NCBI GenBank assembly: GCA_025349905.2 | Contig: MU624568.1 | Coordinates: 1-51,993, forward strand | DNA length: 51,993 bases | Direction: 5' to 3' | From: Blastocladiella britannica | Taxonomy: Eukaryota; Blastocladiomycota; Blastocladiomycetes; Blastocladiales; Blastocladiaceae | In this document: positions 21,328-33,052 of the stretch, one piece after another | How positions within the stretch are numbered: position 1 is the first letter of the stretch | Layout: each line of letters starts with the position of its first letter | Position numbers and translations under genes: made by a program | The notes under the pieces: model-generated | What the model saw: only the letters and a program-made list of their open reading frames with translations | What the model was told of the DNA's origin: nothing | Database searches by the model: none

Positions 21328-24306
21328 TCAAATGCCAACTGCCCCCGAGAAGGCGCCAACAATCTTGGCAACGAGCCTCCGAACCTCCATCAGCTCGCTT
21401 CCAAGCGAGATCATTGAGCTGTGGCGGGTCATGCCACTGATGGCGCTTGATGGGACTGTCGCGTCCGTTCCGCTGACATCGTGCACGGCGGTACGTGGTC
21501 GAGGAGTAGGTTCGGTGGACGAGGACGTGAGGGGGTCACCATTGCTTTCTGACGGTGGAGCAAGGCGCCCTGGACCGCCCGTCTCCACCGCCAGTTTCCG
21601 GCCCGCCGCTGCCCGCGCTGGGAGGTCGTCCGCGCTGGGCTCGGCGGATGCCATGTTGGAGCGGCTGCCGCCGCCGCCCATATCTGACACCACCTCAAAC
21701 TCAGGGTGTTCCGAGGCATCGTGCGCGGCGCCGTCGGGTCCAAGGGATGGGGCAAGGCCACCTCTACCGCCACCGCCATTCTGACGAGCACCAGCAGCAC
21801 CAACAGCAATGAAGTCAAGCGGGGCCCCGTTCGGCAACGATCCATTCATGCCGAGCCACCGGCCCATCACGCCACCCACGACTTCTGGGATCAGGGGCGC
21901 AAATGCGGGCCGCGCCGCCACCGGATATGCATCAATCAGCACGTCAATGGTGTGCAGTGCCAAGTGCGTCAGTACCCAGTCGTCCTCGTCCGGAACCGAG
22001 GGTGCAGCCGCCGCGTCATTCGCATCACCCTCACCAGTAGAAGTACCATCGTGGCCACTGGCAAGCGCGGTAGCCGCTGACATGAGGAGCGTGCGGACGG
22101 CGCGAGTAATGGACGACCCGGGCCGCAGCGACCTTGCAAATGCGCGTGCGGCTGCCTGCTGCGCGTCCTCGGGTGCGTCGTTTACGGGTGTGGCGAGGTT
22201 GGCGAGGGCGGCCAGCGCGTTGGCCAGCACGTCGATCGCGGGCGTTGCGTCACCAGTTTCGTCGCCCGGGCCCGAGAGCCCAGTCATGTACGCGGACGCA
22301 CAGAGCGTCTCCAGGAGATGAAGTGCGGGGACCGCCATCGCCGCCCGCGTCGCCGGGTCCGTTGCCAGCACCGCCACCGCAGCACCCATCTCTGCCCGCA
22401 CGGCAGGCGACACGTGCGGGGTGGATGGCAGCGCAGGGTCTGCTGCCGCTAGGGACGAGTCGCTCGACGGGACCGACGACGGAGTCTGCCGCGAAAGAAT
22501 CTGCTGATGTGGCTCGTGTCCATCGGCGTTGATGGATGCTTGTGACGTTGCCGCCGTAGCTGCGTCCATGGCCAGCTGAACCGTGCCCTGGAATGCGGCA
22601 ATGACCCCGCGCTCCAGAATCACGCGCTTGCTATCGTTGGACCCGGCGGCCAAGTTGCGCAGCGTCGAGACCGCGTGCACCTGCACCTCGTCGGCCATGC
22701 CCTGGGTGAGGACCGTGCCGTCTTCCCGCAACACGCCGCGCACCACGCCCGACCGCACCGCTCGCAGCACGTCGTAGTGCACTAAGGGAACGAGGCGGTC
22801 GACGATGGTCGCATGCTGGCCCATGGCTGCCAGTCGCACCGCCAGGTCCTGGCAAATGGACAGATTGCGCAGGCAAGCGACGGACGCGAGCACCAGCGGC
22901 GGGTACTCGGCCTGCAGGTGCGCTGCCAGCGCCGCGAGCGCGGGCGAGTGCACGACCAGGCGCTGGAAATCGGGTGCCGATGCCAAATTGCGCAGGGCAA
23001 GCGCGGCCTGTGTCTGCAAACGAAGCGGTGTGGGCGGGCACAGGTGGTGAACGAGCAGCGGGAGGACGGACGGGTGCAATGCGGGGTCGGCCAGAGCGTC
23101 GCGGGCACGCGTGTCGACCGCCAGGTTGGATAATGCGGTGGTGGCGTAGTACACGACGTCGGGGTCGGCGTGGGCGAGCAGGCCAACCAGGGTGGCCAGC
23201 GATCCGGGAAGAGCAGCCAGCTGTGCGCGGTGGGCGGCGGCGTGCGTGAGGTTGAGCACCGCGCCAGTGGCGTTGCGGGCGATGCGCGGATCAGCATGAG
23301 TCGTGAGCGCGAGCAGGCGCGACAGCAGTGGCGGCGACGAGATCGCGACCTTGGTCTCGTCATCGGTGGCCAGGTTAGTGATACACCCGACTGCATTGGT
23401 GACGACCTCGGGTGATCCGGAAGAGGTGAGTGCGAGCAAGCGGTCGAGGATCCGCATTTGGACGATCGGCGACTTGTTTTCCGCTGTCGAATTTTTTTTT
23501 TTTTTTTGTCAGTTTGCTCATCGCATGATGCATAAATGAAAAGAAAAATAGCGGACCCAGCACCGCCAGATTCCCGAGGGCAGCGGTGGCAGTGCGCTGC
23601 ACCTCTTCGTCGTCGGAAAACAAGAGGTAGCAAATGGGCTCGAGGACGTCGGGTCCGACTGGGCGCGGATCTGCATATGAACGGAGGGTGTTAATCAAAC
23701 GAGCAACTGCAGCACCAGTCCAGCGCAAGAAGCATACAAACCCTCCTCGGTGATATCGGCAAAGACCATGGCCGAGACGCGTGCCCATCGAACGTCCGTG
23801 TCCAGGGGTGAGGCGCCGGGAGATGACGGCGCTGCGTCGGCCGATCGGGCCAGAGCCGTCAGAAGAGCCAGCGGTTCGCCCTCAAGAAAGTCAGCGGGGC
23901 GGTAGTCGATGAGGGGACCGAGGCGCGCGGCGAAATGCCGGCGGTACAGGTCGCCGGACTCGATAAACGCCAGCAGATCGGCGAGCGACGGCCCCGGATT
24001 GGCACCAGCAGCGGCAGCATCGGTGGCCGCGGCAGCGGCGGCACCGTCGGCAGCGAGAGGCGCGTACAGGCGCTTGGCGGCCGAGAAACGCGCCCGAAAG
24101 CACGGCGATCCGCAGCACAGCGCGCACAGTACGCATTGCCCGCACGGGCCACGATGAGCGTCCGGGTCGGCGTCAATCACGGGGTTGGGGTCGGTGTCGG
24201 CGATCAGAAGCGGGTCAGTGTCGTTCTCATTATCTGTGCGACCATTCCGCGAGGATGCGGCGGGGAACGTCGTTGCGGCGGCATCCGAGGAAGCGGTCAG
24301 GCCCAT
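21328..24306 (-). CDS. VAC8: VAC8-like armadillo-repeat vacuolar protein
   Basis: Three exons join as 24306-23742, 23670-23557 and 23483-21328 (944 aa). Splicing restores [20 protein letters not shown] and [19 protein letters not shown], then the Vac8 repeats [73 protein letters not shown] and [14 protein letters not shown]. The start MGLTAS fits N-myristoylation at Gly2, and six Cys at residues 55-69 ([18 protein letters not shown]) could be palmitoylated, as in yeast Vac8, which sits on the vacuole membrane and acts in inheritance, fusion and nucleus-vacuole contacts. The N-terminal linker and the ~400-residue Ser/Ala/Gly-rich C-terminal part make it much longer than yeast Vac8 (578 aa). 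It is divergent from the SPP gene, 246 bp away. Confidence 0.93.
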
Positions 24307-24552
24307 TTCTTTGAGTGAGTTGATCGATTGGGAAAAAGACCTGACGGACAACTCATGACGCGAAAGAAAGGGAGGATCGGCCAGAGTACACGGGACACCT
24401 GATATACACATGCCCGTACACATCGCTATAGCAAGGCACGGCGTCGTCCTTGGATTCACGTCGTCCGGCATGTACGCCACACGCCCATCGCCTCGCAGCT
24501 TCATTCTCTTTCAACGACCAACAACAACACGTAAAAAAAGTACTAATCCAAC

Positions 24553-27022
24553 ATGGAACCCGAGCTCCTCGTCGCCTACGTGGCTCTGCTGGTGCTGGCG
24601 GTCGTGCCCATCTACCTCGGCTCCAAGAAGTCGGTGGACACGCTGCACGTCAACAAGGTTCGTCTTTTATATCCTTTAGTTTGTCGCGACGAGTGAGTGG
24701 CTCCTCGTCCTTTTCAGTTTTCTCCTCTCCCTCCTCCTTTCCCTTTCGTTTGATTGTGTGGTCGGCAGGACCAGTGTGTGGTCGTCTTCGTTGAAAGGGC
24801 CACCGATCAACAACAACACAAAAAACAACAGAAAACACGCGTTTGGCTCACAAAAGTCCCATCTCACTCAACGAAACCAAAACCAAAAAAAGGACGGACA
24901 CCCCGAACTCGTCCAAGCCGAATCCAAGGACAAGGAGGTCTTTTCGTCCTCGGACGCACTCTGGTTCCCCATCACTGGCTCAGCCGTGCTGTTCTCCATC
25001 TACCTGCTGTTTGAGTTCCTCGACAAGGCCCACATCAACACCCTGCTCACCGTGTACTTCTCGGCCATTGGCGTGCTTGCCCTCGCCTCGGTCTTTGCCG
25101 ACGTGGTCTCGCCGATCGAGCACTCCCTCGGCCTTGACACGTACCACCTTGACCTGACTCGCACGCATGCCGCTTTGGACGCGAGTGAGGTTGCCGCCAA
25201 CGACTCCAAGACCAAGGCCGCGTCGCTGTACGCCCTCAAGTTCACGCGTCTCACCATCGCCACCTCGTTTGTGGCCCTGATCCTCACCGTGGTGTACGTG
25301 ATGACCAAGCACTGGGTCCTCAACAACCTGTTTGGCTTTGCGTTCGCGGTCTCGGCCGTGGCACTCATGGAGGTGGACGCGTTCCGCACCGGCATGATGC
25401 TGCTGTCGGGCCTGTTCATCTACGACGTGTTCTGGGTCTTTGGCACCAACGTCATGGTCAAGGTCGCCAAGAACTTTGACGCCCCCGTCAAGATGCTGTG
25501 GCCCAAGGGCGCCACTGGGTTCACCATGCTCGGTCTCGGCGACATTGTGATTCCGGGCATTTACATTGCCCTGGCGCTGCGCTTTGACTACCATCTGTAC
25601 GTGGCGGCTCGCGCGCGCGACGCCAAGGCCTCGGGCAAGCAAATCAAGCTCTCATCGTCGTACTCGACCCCGTACTTTACCGCCGCCATGATTGCGTACG
25701 TGATTGGCCTGGTGGTGACTGTCTTTGTCATGCACACCTGGCAGGCGGCCCAGCCGGCGCTGCTGTACCTCTCGCCCGCGTGCATCCTGTCGACCCTGTT
25801 CACGGCGCTTGTCCGCGGCGAGCTCGGAACCGTGTTTGCCTTTTCGGCCGAGAAGGACGAGGAGCTGCGCTCGTCGCTCACCACGTCGTCGCGTGCCACG
25901 GCGTCGCCCAAGCCGGGTGCTGGCACGACCACGACCACCACGTCGTCGCGCGCGATCAAGGCCGCCAAGAAGCCGCGCACCGCTGCGCCCGTCCAGCCGG
26001 CGACCAATGACCTGTCGGAGAGTGACGACGATGACCAAGACGAGGACGACTACCGCTTTGACACTCGCAAGCGTGCTGCGCCGGCCAAGGCCGCGGCGGC
26101 GCCCTCATCGGCGGCGACCAAGTCGGCGTCCCCGGCGCCCGAGCAGCCCAAGGCCACCAAGAAGAAGGGCGCCAAGGGCGAGCACCGCACCGCCGCGTCC
26201 CCTGCCTCGGCGGGCACTGCTTCGGCTGCTGCCGCTGCTTCCGCTGCTGCTGCCCTTTCGGACGGCGACCACGCGGCGGTCGAGCGCAAGCGCAAGCGTT
26301 TGGACGCGGAGCGGTTCGACTTTGACGAGGCGGCGGCGTCGCCCGTGTCCAAGCGCGTGCACTCGGACGCCAACCTGGCCGCGACCGACTCGGAGCCGCT
26401 GCCGGCGGTCCCGCGGTCGCGTGGGGCTGCAGCGCACACGGGCGCGGTGACGGCGTCGGATGCGTCGGAGAATGACGATTTGGCGACTACGTCGTCGGTG
26501 CTGGCGGCCACCGAGCAGGCACCGACGGCTGCCGCCAAGAAGGGCAAGGGCGCCAAGGCGGCCAAGAAGGTCACCGCTGCCACCACTTCGGCTGCCGCGA
26601 CCGTATCGGAGGCGTTCACGGCGGCTCTGGCCGAGACGGGCGTTGGCAAGAAGAAGGCAGCGGCTCCCGCTACCCCTGCTGCCGCGGCTCCCGCTCCTGC
26701 CACTGTCAGCAAGAAGGCATCGGCAGCACCGGCACGTGCCCCGAGCCCGGCTGGCCGGTCGGATGTGTCGGCCGAGGACGACGAGTTTGCATCCTTCACG
26801 GTCGTGTCGTCGCGCAAGACGCGCAAGAATGCCAAGAAGCAGCAGCAGCAGCGGACGGACGCCGGGTCGCCGACAAGCCAAGGTGGTGCCGCCGGTTCAT
26901 CGTCCCCGTCAGCCAACGCGCGTGGAGCGGCGGCATTGCCCTCGGGCTCGCTCGCAACCTACGTTCAGTCTGGCGCCGACTTGACCAAGGTCAGTCTGCC
27001 GGCGTTTGACGACTTTGAATGA
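24553..27022 (+). CDS. Signal peptide peptidase-family aspartyl protease with long C-terminal tail
   Basis: Two exons: 24553-24657 and about 24893-27022, roughly 744 aa. The intramembrane protease cuts signal-peptide remnants and tail-anchored proteins in the ER. Exon 1 encodes the first helix (LLVAYVALLVLAVVPIYLGS). The catalytic motifs are FIYDVFWVFGTNVMV (Asp ~213) and LGLGDIVIPGIYIALALRF (Asp ~252); QPALLYLSPACI supplies the PAL motif (~323). All family signatures are intact. The residues after ~360 are unusual: an Ala/Lys/Ser-rich, charged tail with KKPR, KRKRLDAERFDFDE and SRKTRKNAKK patches, ending FDDFE. The intron is long (235 nt), and a second in-frame acceptor at 24927-24928 would shorten the protein by 12 residues. 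Confidence 0.88.
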
Positions 27023-27068
27023 GATGGCCGGGCTTCTCTTTCTCGGAATAATAAAGCCAATATTTTTA

Positions 27069-27772
27069 ATGATCAGCTCCATTCTTGTCCGCTCCATGGC
27101 CACGCCCGTCCGCCCGCTCCAGGCCGCCGCCCTGCGTGCGACCGTGCTTGTCCGTCACCGCAGCGACCTCAACATCAGTCCGTGGTGAAATGAACATCCT
27201 CAAGAATCAATGGCCGATAATAACTTAATATTAACTTGACAGCCCCCGCACCGCCAGCGCCCAAGCGCGCGCGCACGGCGTACATGCTCTACACCGAGGA
27301 CTACTTTGAGCAGATGCAAAAGGACAAGCTTGCCGGCCGTCCGACCGATCCGTCGTTTGCGGCGGTGGGCCCGGCATGGAAGAGCCTGTCGGCAGCGCAA
27401 AAGAAGGTGTACGACGACCGTGCGGCGGTGCTCAAGTCCAAGGTCGCGGCCGAGGTAGCCGAGTACCACGCCAAGTACACTCCGCTGCAGCTGGCGGCCC
27501 GCAAGCAGATTGATTTGGCCAAGTCGGCGGCCAAGGCCGAGACGAGCTTGGCGCGCGAGGTGCGGATCGCTGGAGGGGATCCGGCTCGCGTCAAGCGCCC
27601 GCCTACTGGGTACCAACTGTTTGTGCGCGAGACCGCCAAGTCGCACAAGGGCGCCAAGATTGGCGAGATTTCGTCGGCGGCCAGCGCGGCCTGGAAGGAG
27701 CTTACCGAGGCCGAGAAGGCGGCGTGGGCGGCGCGGGCCGAGACCGAGGTGCTCAAGGCGGCCAAGTTCTAA
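27069..27772 (+). CDS. Mitochondrial HMG-box protein (ABF2/TFAM-like)
   Basis: Two exons, 27069-27177 and 27243-27772, give 212 residues. The first ~40 residues (MISSILVRSMATPVRPLQAA and after) are Arg/Ser/Ala-rich without acidic residues, like a mitochondrial presequence. Two HMG boxes follow: one from PKRARTAYMLYTEDYF through PAWKSLSAAQKKVYDDRA, and one from VKRPPTGYQLFVRETAKSH through AAWKELTEAEKAAWAARAE. A Lys/Ala-rich helix links them. Two boxes and a leader match yeast Abf2 and animal TFAM, which package mitochondrial DNA. It starts 46 bp after the SPP stop codon. The donor gtccgt at 27178 restores the reading frame at phase 1. Confidence 0.85.
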
Positions 27773-27909
27773 GATGAATGTATTTTCTTCATTTTTTTCG
27801 TGTTGGTCGTCGTGGATCCTTGGTGTATGATCCAACAGGACCGAAAAAGAATAGGTTACGACAAGTGCATCATTATATTAACTATTACCTCATGTATGGA
27901 TCCGCGATC

Positions 27910-29139
27910 TTAAGCACCGCGCTCGTACTGGTGGCACATGGCCACGTCCACGCCGAGCTCCTTGCTCGCGCGGTGGATCCACGAGTCACGCAGCCACTCG
28001 CGCGCCATCATGACCGCGTCGGCACGGCCGTCAGCGACAATGGCGTTGGCGTCTTTGGCGGCGGTGATGGCGCCGACACCAACCGTGAAGATGCCCGGCA
28101 CCGCCTTCTTGATCTGCTCCGAGAACGGAACCTGGAATGCCGGGCCGTACGCAATCTTCTGTGAGGCGTCGTTGCCACCAGACGAGCAGTCCACCAGGTC
28201 AACACCGAGCGCGTGCACCTTCTTGACCACCTCAATCACCTCGGCAATGTTCCACGATGACGACTCGACCCAGTCGGTGCACGACAGGCGCAGGAACAGC
28301 GGCTTGTGCTCGGGCCACACCGACCGCGCCGCTGTCACCACCTCCACCAGGAATCGCGACCGGTTCTCGAGCGATCCGCCGTAAATGTCGGTACGCTTGT
28401 TGGACAGGGGCGACAGGAACTGGTGGATCAGGTACCCGTGCGCGCCGTGGATCTCGACCACATCGTAGCCAGCCTGATCGGCACGCTTAATCGCCGCCTT
28501 GAACTGCTCAACCAGCGTCTGGATGGCGGGGACCGTCAGCTCGGTCGGGTTGGCCATGTAGTCGGCCCACGCCAGCGCCGAGGGAGCAATTACCTTGTCG
28601 CCCCAGCCGCCAGCGTCCTCGGGCACCAGCGACCGGCCGTCCTTCTCGTAGAGCGGGAACGTCGACGCCTTGCGGCCGGCGTGGCCGAGCTGGATCGCGA
28701 TCTTGCCGCGGGCAGAGTGCGCAAAGTCGACCATGCGCTTGTGGGCGGCAATGTGGTCGTCCTTCCACAGGCCCAGGCATCGGGGCGAAATGCGCCCCTC
28801 GGGAGCCACTGCCGTGGCTTCGACCACGAAAAGACCGGCGCCACGCAGCGCGTACTGGCCGGCGTTGACGAGCTATTTCATTCATTTCATTTCAACGTGT
28901 CAATCGCGCAATCACAAAAAAAAACATAATGAAAAAATGAAAAAAAAACGCACGTGGAAATCGGTTGGGTAGCCATCCTCGCTACTGTACATGCACATGG
29001 GCGACACCCAGGCACGGTTGGGGAACTCGGTACCACGGATCTTGAGGGGGCGGAAAATGTGCGGGGCCGCGGCGGGGTCAGACTTGGCGGCGCCGGGGAT
29101 CAGGGTTTGCTTGACGCGGAAATCAGCAGAGGGAGTCAT
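27910..29139 (-). CDS. Old yellow enzyme, YqjM/class III type (NADH:flavin oxidoreductase)
   Basis: Two exons, 29139-28954 and 28872-27910, give 382 residues. This FMN enzyme reduces activated C=C bonds in enals, enones and similar compounds. The junction restores DFHLVNAGQYALRGAGLF. Visible features are FPNRAWVSPMCMYSSEDG, with the Cys typical of thermophilic-like/YqjM enzymes, the substrate-binding pair in VEIHGAHGYLIHQFLSP, and SLENRSRFLVEVV and VGVGAIT for FMN contacts. The start MTPSADFRV is the first ATG with a normal upstream region. The physiological substrate is unknown. It converges on the HMG-box gene (137 bp between stops). Confidence 0.93.
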
Positions 29140-29423
29140 TTTTTGTATGGTAGAGTTGGTCGTGGGGAGTGGGAAGTGGGTGGAAAGCTGCACGTCGAAG
29201 CGGAACGGCGGCAATGGAGAGTGATTGAAAGAGGACGCGTGGAAATGTGCGAGATCGAATGATCTGGTACATTTTCGTTGGAGGAGAGGCCGCTGGGTAT
29301 TTGTAGTTTTTTCGGTTTTCGTGGGGTGTGAACTCCAGCAAGAAATCAGTCAGCGTTTTTGAATTCTATTTTTTTCCGTCGGATTGCTGGATCACATAAG
29401 CAACAACGCCGTTCAAAACTAAA

Positions 29424-31866
29424 CTACTTGCCTCGTGGAGGCTCAAAGACCTTAAACACCTTGATCCAGGACATCATGGACATGACGAGCGACTTGCGCC
29501 GCATGAACCGCTCAGTCAGCGACTCGAGCGACTCGTTCCGATACACTCCGACCGACTCATGCGCCGCCCCACCACCGCACTCAGGGCACACAATGCGGTC
29601 GTAGTTCTCGGCCTTGATGGTGTCCACACACTCTTTACAGAATGTGTGCGAGCACGGGATGATCGAGTGCGGTTGCCGGTAAAACTGCAAGCACTTTGAG
29701 CAAATGAGGCCCGTCTCCAGCGACTCTTCGGCCAGGAGGTACTCTTCCATGCGCGACTTGAGATCGGACTCGATGGCCTTGAGCCGTTCCATGCGTGGTT
29801 CGTACTGCTTGGACTGGATATCCTTGAACCGCTGCTGGAGCTCTGGTTAATTTGGATGGATCGCGGGTTATGTCAGCGTTGCGCCATAGCGCCAAATGCA
29901 TGAATGTACCTTTGACGGTGGTTTCGCGCTCGGCAAGCCGCTCCGTGAGTGCAGTGACTTCTTCGGCGAACCGCTGCGACTGGGCTGCAATAGATAAGCT
30001 GTCAGTTGTGATCCGCTGCCTTGAAATCAAAAATCTAAATAAAAAAATTCGTACTCTCCATCCGCCGCTCCATTTCGGTCAGCTTTTCGCGTTCCATGAG
30101 CGACATGGTGGCCTTGTTTTGCGTTGCCTCTGTTTGTGTGCCAGGTGTGAATGAGAATACGAGATTGGCAAGAAATAGAACATACCCTCGTTGAGTCGCT
30201 CGGTGATGGCCCACATTTGCTCCTCCTTCTTCTCGAGCTGCGTTTCGTAGTTTTTGACTGTCTCGTTGACCTTATCCAGAAGCTCGGTGATTTCGCGCTC
30301 CTTTTTCAGCAGCGTCGTCTCCAGGTGCCGGTTCTTGTCAATAGCTTCGTTGCGCTGTTTGACCATGACTCCGAGGTCGGATTGGAGCTGCTTTTTTTGC
30401 GACTTATGTTTTTTTTTTTCATTCCATTACAGTCAGCCAATGACGCGAAGAGTGAAGCAAAAGCAAAATGGATCGCGTATATACCATGAGCACCGAGTAC
30501 AGGTTTCGAGCCTCATCAATCTCTTTGCCGAGAGACGTGTACTGCTCCTGTTTGGTTTCCATGTTCTTTTTCAGTTGCTCGTACTGAACAACCACGGCCT
30601 CGGTGGCCTTGATCATTTCCCTGCGAAATGTTTGTCAAGTGAGCGAGCGCTTTTACAAAGAAATGAATGGATTTATGCGCACTGGAACTTTTCGCGTAGT
30701 TTTGCGTTTTCGATCCGTGATTGACCCTCCGAGGATCGAAGTTGCTCCATTTCTTGCCGCCATTCTCTTGAAAATAGGAAGAATGAGTCTTAAAGAAAAT
30801 ATGCCAAAAAAAAAAAATTTTAATATGAGAGCGCACTCTTCCTGGGTGAGAGCCACCTTCATGCGCTTCTCCATTTTGATGTTGAGGACTCGAAACTCGT
30901 CAATGCGAAACTCGAGCAGACGAATGTCTTCACGCAACCCGGCATTGTCCTTTTTGGCCCCATCAATCACGTATTGCTGGTGCTGGATGATTTGATCTCG
31001 TTCTTTAATGCATCTGTTGTGTATATGTTTGGTTAGCATGTCACTCGAGAAGACACAGCCAATAACTACATACGTCTCTTGTTCTGCAATAAAAGTTTCG
31101 TGGATCTGGATTCGCCGGCGCGCATCGGCAAGCTGCTCTTTGAGGGCAAGTCCGCCATTAATTTCGCGCTGCATCATGAGCAGCATTTCGGACCTAGTGC
31201 AAATGTGACAATTGAGATATCACCAACTACAAAAAAAGGAAGTATATACTGCTGATCCTTTTCAACATTGCTTGCCTTGACTGTTTTCTCGCCATTGAGA
31301 ATCCGTGAAACGTGCTCGGCCTGGCGCTGAACCTCATCTGATGCATGTTGAAATGAGTTTGGGGTAAATGAAAACAAAAGGCACTGCATACACTGCATGG
31401 ATGCTCGGTCCTTTTCGGCATCCTTGAGCTGTGATCGCAATCCATCAATCACGCGGCCAAGCTCGGCCTTTTCAGCAGCCAGCTTTTCGTTTGCCCGTTT
31501 CACCTCGCCAATGGCGTTCATGTAGCCCTGATTGTTTTCAGAGGTGCTGGCAGCGGCAGCTGGTGTTGCCACAGCAGCAGCAGATTGCTTGATCAATTTT
31601 GAAAGTGTTGCATTAAAGCTACCAGATCCGGGACGCCCGCGAGGGTACACGCCAGCAGGCCGAGAACCATTCATTTTTTGGTCGGGCAACCTGAGGTGGC
31701 CAGTGGGGTCCAGGTACTGTTCGGGAATCCAGGTGCCAAGAGTGGACAGCGCGACGCCATTGCTTGTTGCCGAGGCCAGTGCGCTCAGCGCAGAGTCCGA
31801 GCATGATCTGCGGTGCTGGGACTTGTGTGCCCTTGCTGCTGGCGCAGCAGCTGGTGTTGTAATCAT
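29424..31866 (-). CDS. Coiled-coil RING-finger protein (putative E3 ubiquitin ligase), ten exons
   Basis: Ten exons join in frame: 31866-31392, 31337-31250, 31193-31074, 31013-30837, 30766-30683, 30620-30485, 30402-30186, 30129-30055, 29984-29910 and 29842-29424, giving 621 residues. The first ~100 residues are Ser/Ala-rich. Residues ~110-490 are nearly continuous Glu/Lys/Gln/Arg-rich coiled coil. A C3HC4-type RING follows: ICSKCLQFYRQPHSIIPCSH, then TFCKECVD and VCPEC. A ~45-residue tail (YRNESLESLTERFMRRK and after) closes the protein. This architecture recalls Bre1/RNF20 and TRIM-like ligases, but the RING is not at the very end as in Bre1, so I leave the family open. Its start codon is only 45 bp from the stop of the upstream gene on the same strand. 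Confidence 0.82.
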
Positions 31867-31911
31867 TTTTATCAATTGAGTGATGGGAAAAGAGGCATGG
31901 GAAATTTGATT

Positions 31912-32598
31912 CTATTCCAAGTCCGCCTCCTCCTCCTCCCCGGCTGCTGCTGCTGCCGCCGCGAGCGGCTCTGCGGCCGCTGCCTCGCCGCCCTCCTTTT
32001 GCCCGCCGACCTTGATCTGCTCGTCGTTGAACGAAAACTTGATATCGCTGTTGCCACCGGCAAACTTGGCGAGCTGTTCCATGAGCAGCTTGGCCAGTTC
32101 CTCGGTCTGCTTATTGTCCATCTTGCTCTCGGTCACCACAGTGTCGGTGCTGGCGTCGTCCGCAATCACTGGTTCGCTATCTCCAGCAGCGGCTTCGGCT
32201 TCGGCGGCACCGACCTTGGCCGCAAACGCAGCATTGGCGGCCGCCTTGAGGTACTCGTCAGAGCCTGCAGGATCAGAAGCAGCGGGGGTAGCAGTTGCGC
32301 GCTTGGGTCCCTTGCGGCTGGGCTTGGTGCGCCGTGCTGCCGCGGGCTTGGCGACAGTTCCGCGGCGCGGCTTGCCCATGCCGTACTGCGAGTAGAACAC
32401 GAAGAAGAGTAGCACGGGGATGGCAATCAGGGCCGGGATAATGTACTTGCGGGCAACACGCTGCGCCTGCTCGTGCTGCTTTCGGCGCTCTGCAATCTGC
32501 TCGGGCGTTGGCTCCACGGGGCCCGTGGGCTGCGGCGGCGGCGGCGGCTGAGCCGACCGGCGGAGGCGCGATGACGACGAGGACTGCGGGCGGTTCAT
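31912..32598 (-). CDS. Single-pass membrane protein with Ala/Glu-rich tail, 228 aa
   Basis: I start at the ATG of MNRPQSSSSSRLRRS. A Pro-rich stretch and a charged helix (TPEQIAERRKQHEQAQRVAR) precede one strong membrane helix (KYIIPALIAIPVLLFFVFYS). The rest is basic (RRTKPSRKGPKRA), then Ala-rich and acidic, ending EEEEADLE. The proline run and lack of an N-terminal hydrophobic signal suggest a signal-anchor protein of the ER or mitochondria. I do not recognise a family. It is divergent from the ABC transporter (454 bp between start codons). Confidence 0.6.
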   Translation of the reverse strand: MNRPQSSSSSRLRRSAQPPPPPQPTGPVEPTPEQIAERRKQHEQAQRVARKYIIPALIAIPVLLFFVFYSQYGMGKPRRGTVAKPAAARRTKPSRKGPKRATATPAASDPAGSDEYLKAAANAAFAAKVGAAEAEAAAGDSEPVIADDASTDTVVTESKMDNKQTEELAKLLMEQLAKFAGGNSDIKFSFNDEQIKVGGQKEGGEAAAAEPLAAAAAAAGEEEEADLE

Positions 32599-33052
32599 TT
32601 TTCTTAGGTGGACTTTGCCGAAAAGCGAAACGCGTTCTGCTCGTCTACGCGTCGTCCTCGCCACAATCTCACGTGCCTACCACAAAATTCGGCGGATCCG
32701 AGGACTCTTTGAAGCCGTGCGATCCAATATATCAAATTTGCCAAAGGAAATGGGAATTTCCACGGGATTATGTCCCGCAGACACCCTCATTCCATTCTTC
32801 ATAAAGCCCAGGTCAAAATCAAGTCACTCTTCATTATCATTTCCCAATGAATGGTCCTCCAAATTGTAAAAACAGAATCTAGTCAGAAGCTATATCCGCC
32901 GGAAGCGCGGGAAAAAAACGATCATGCCAGACGGCTGAATGCCCGGCGAGACGCCAGTGCGTCGATTCAACTTGGCCGCATGCTTCAGCTTTATATTGCA
33001 TCTTCATCTTCAACCTCTTGCACACTCCAATAGAGCAAGATTCACACACAAA
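32599..33052. other. Divergent intergenic region upstream of the ABCC transporter
   Basis: About 450 bp between two divergent start codons, presumably a shared promoter for the single-pass membrane protein (minus) and the ABC transporter (plus). AT content rises between 32690 and 32890. I see no repeat, RNA gene or recognisable regulator site. Confidence 0.5.

Noticed and set aside
19995..21371. Longer start for the seven-helix protein beginning inside VAC8's last codons
   Set aside because: The only upstream in-frame starts are non-ATG, and the extension overlaps the VAC8 coding end.
23491..23506. T16 run as a terminator
   Set aside because: It lies inside a VAC8 intron and is its polypyrimidine/polypurine tract; Pol III or bacterial-type termination does not apply.
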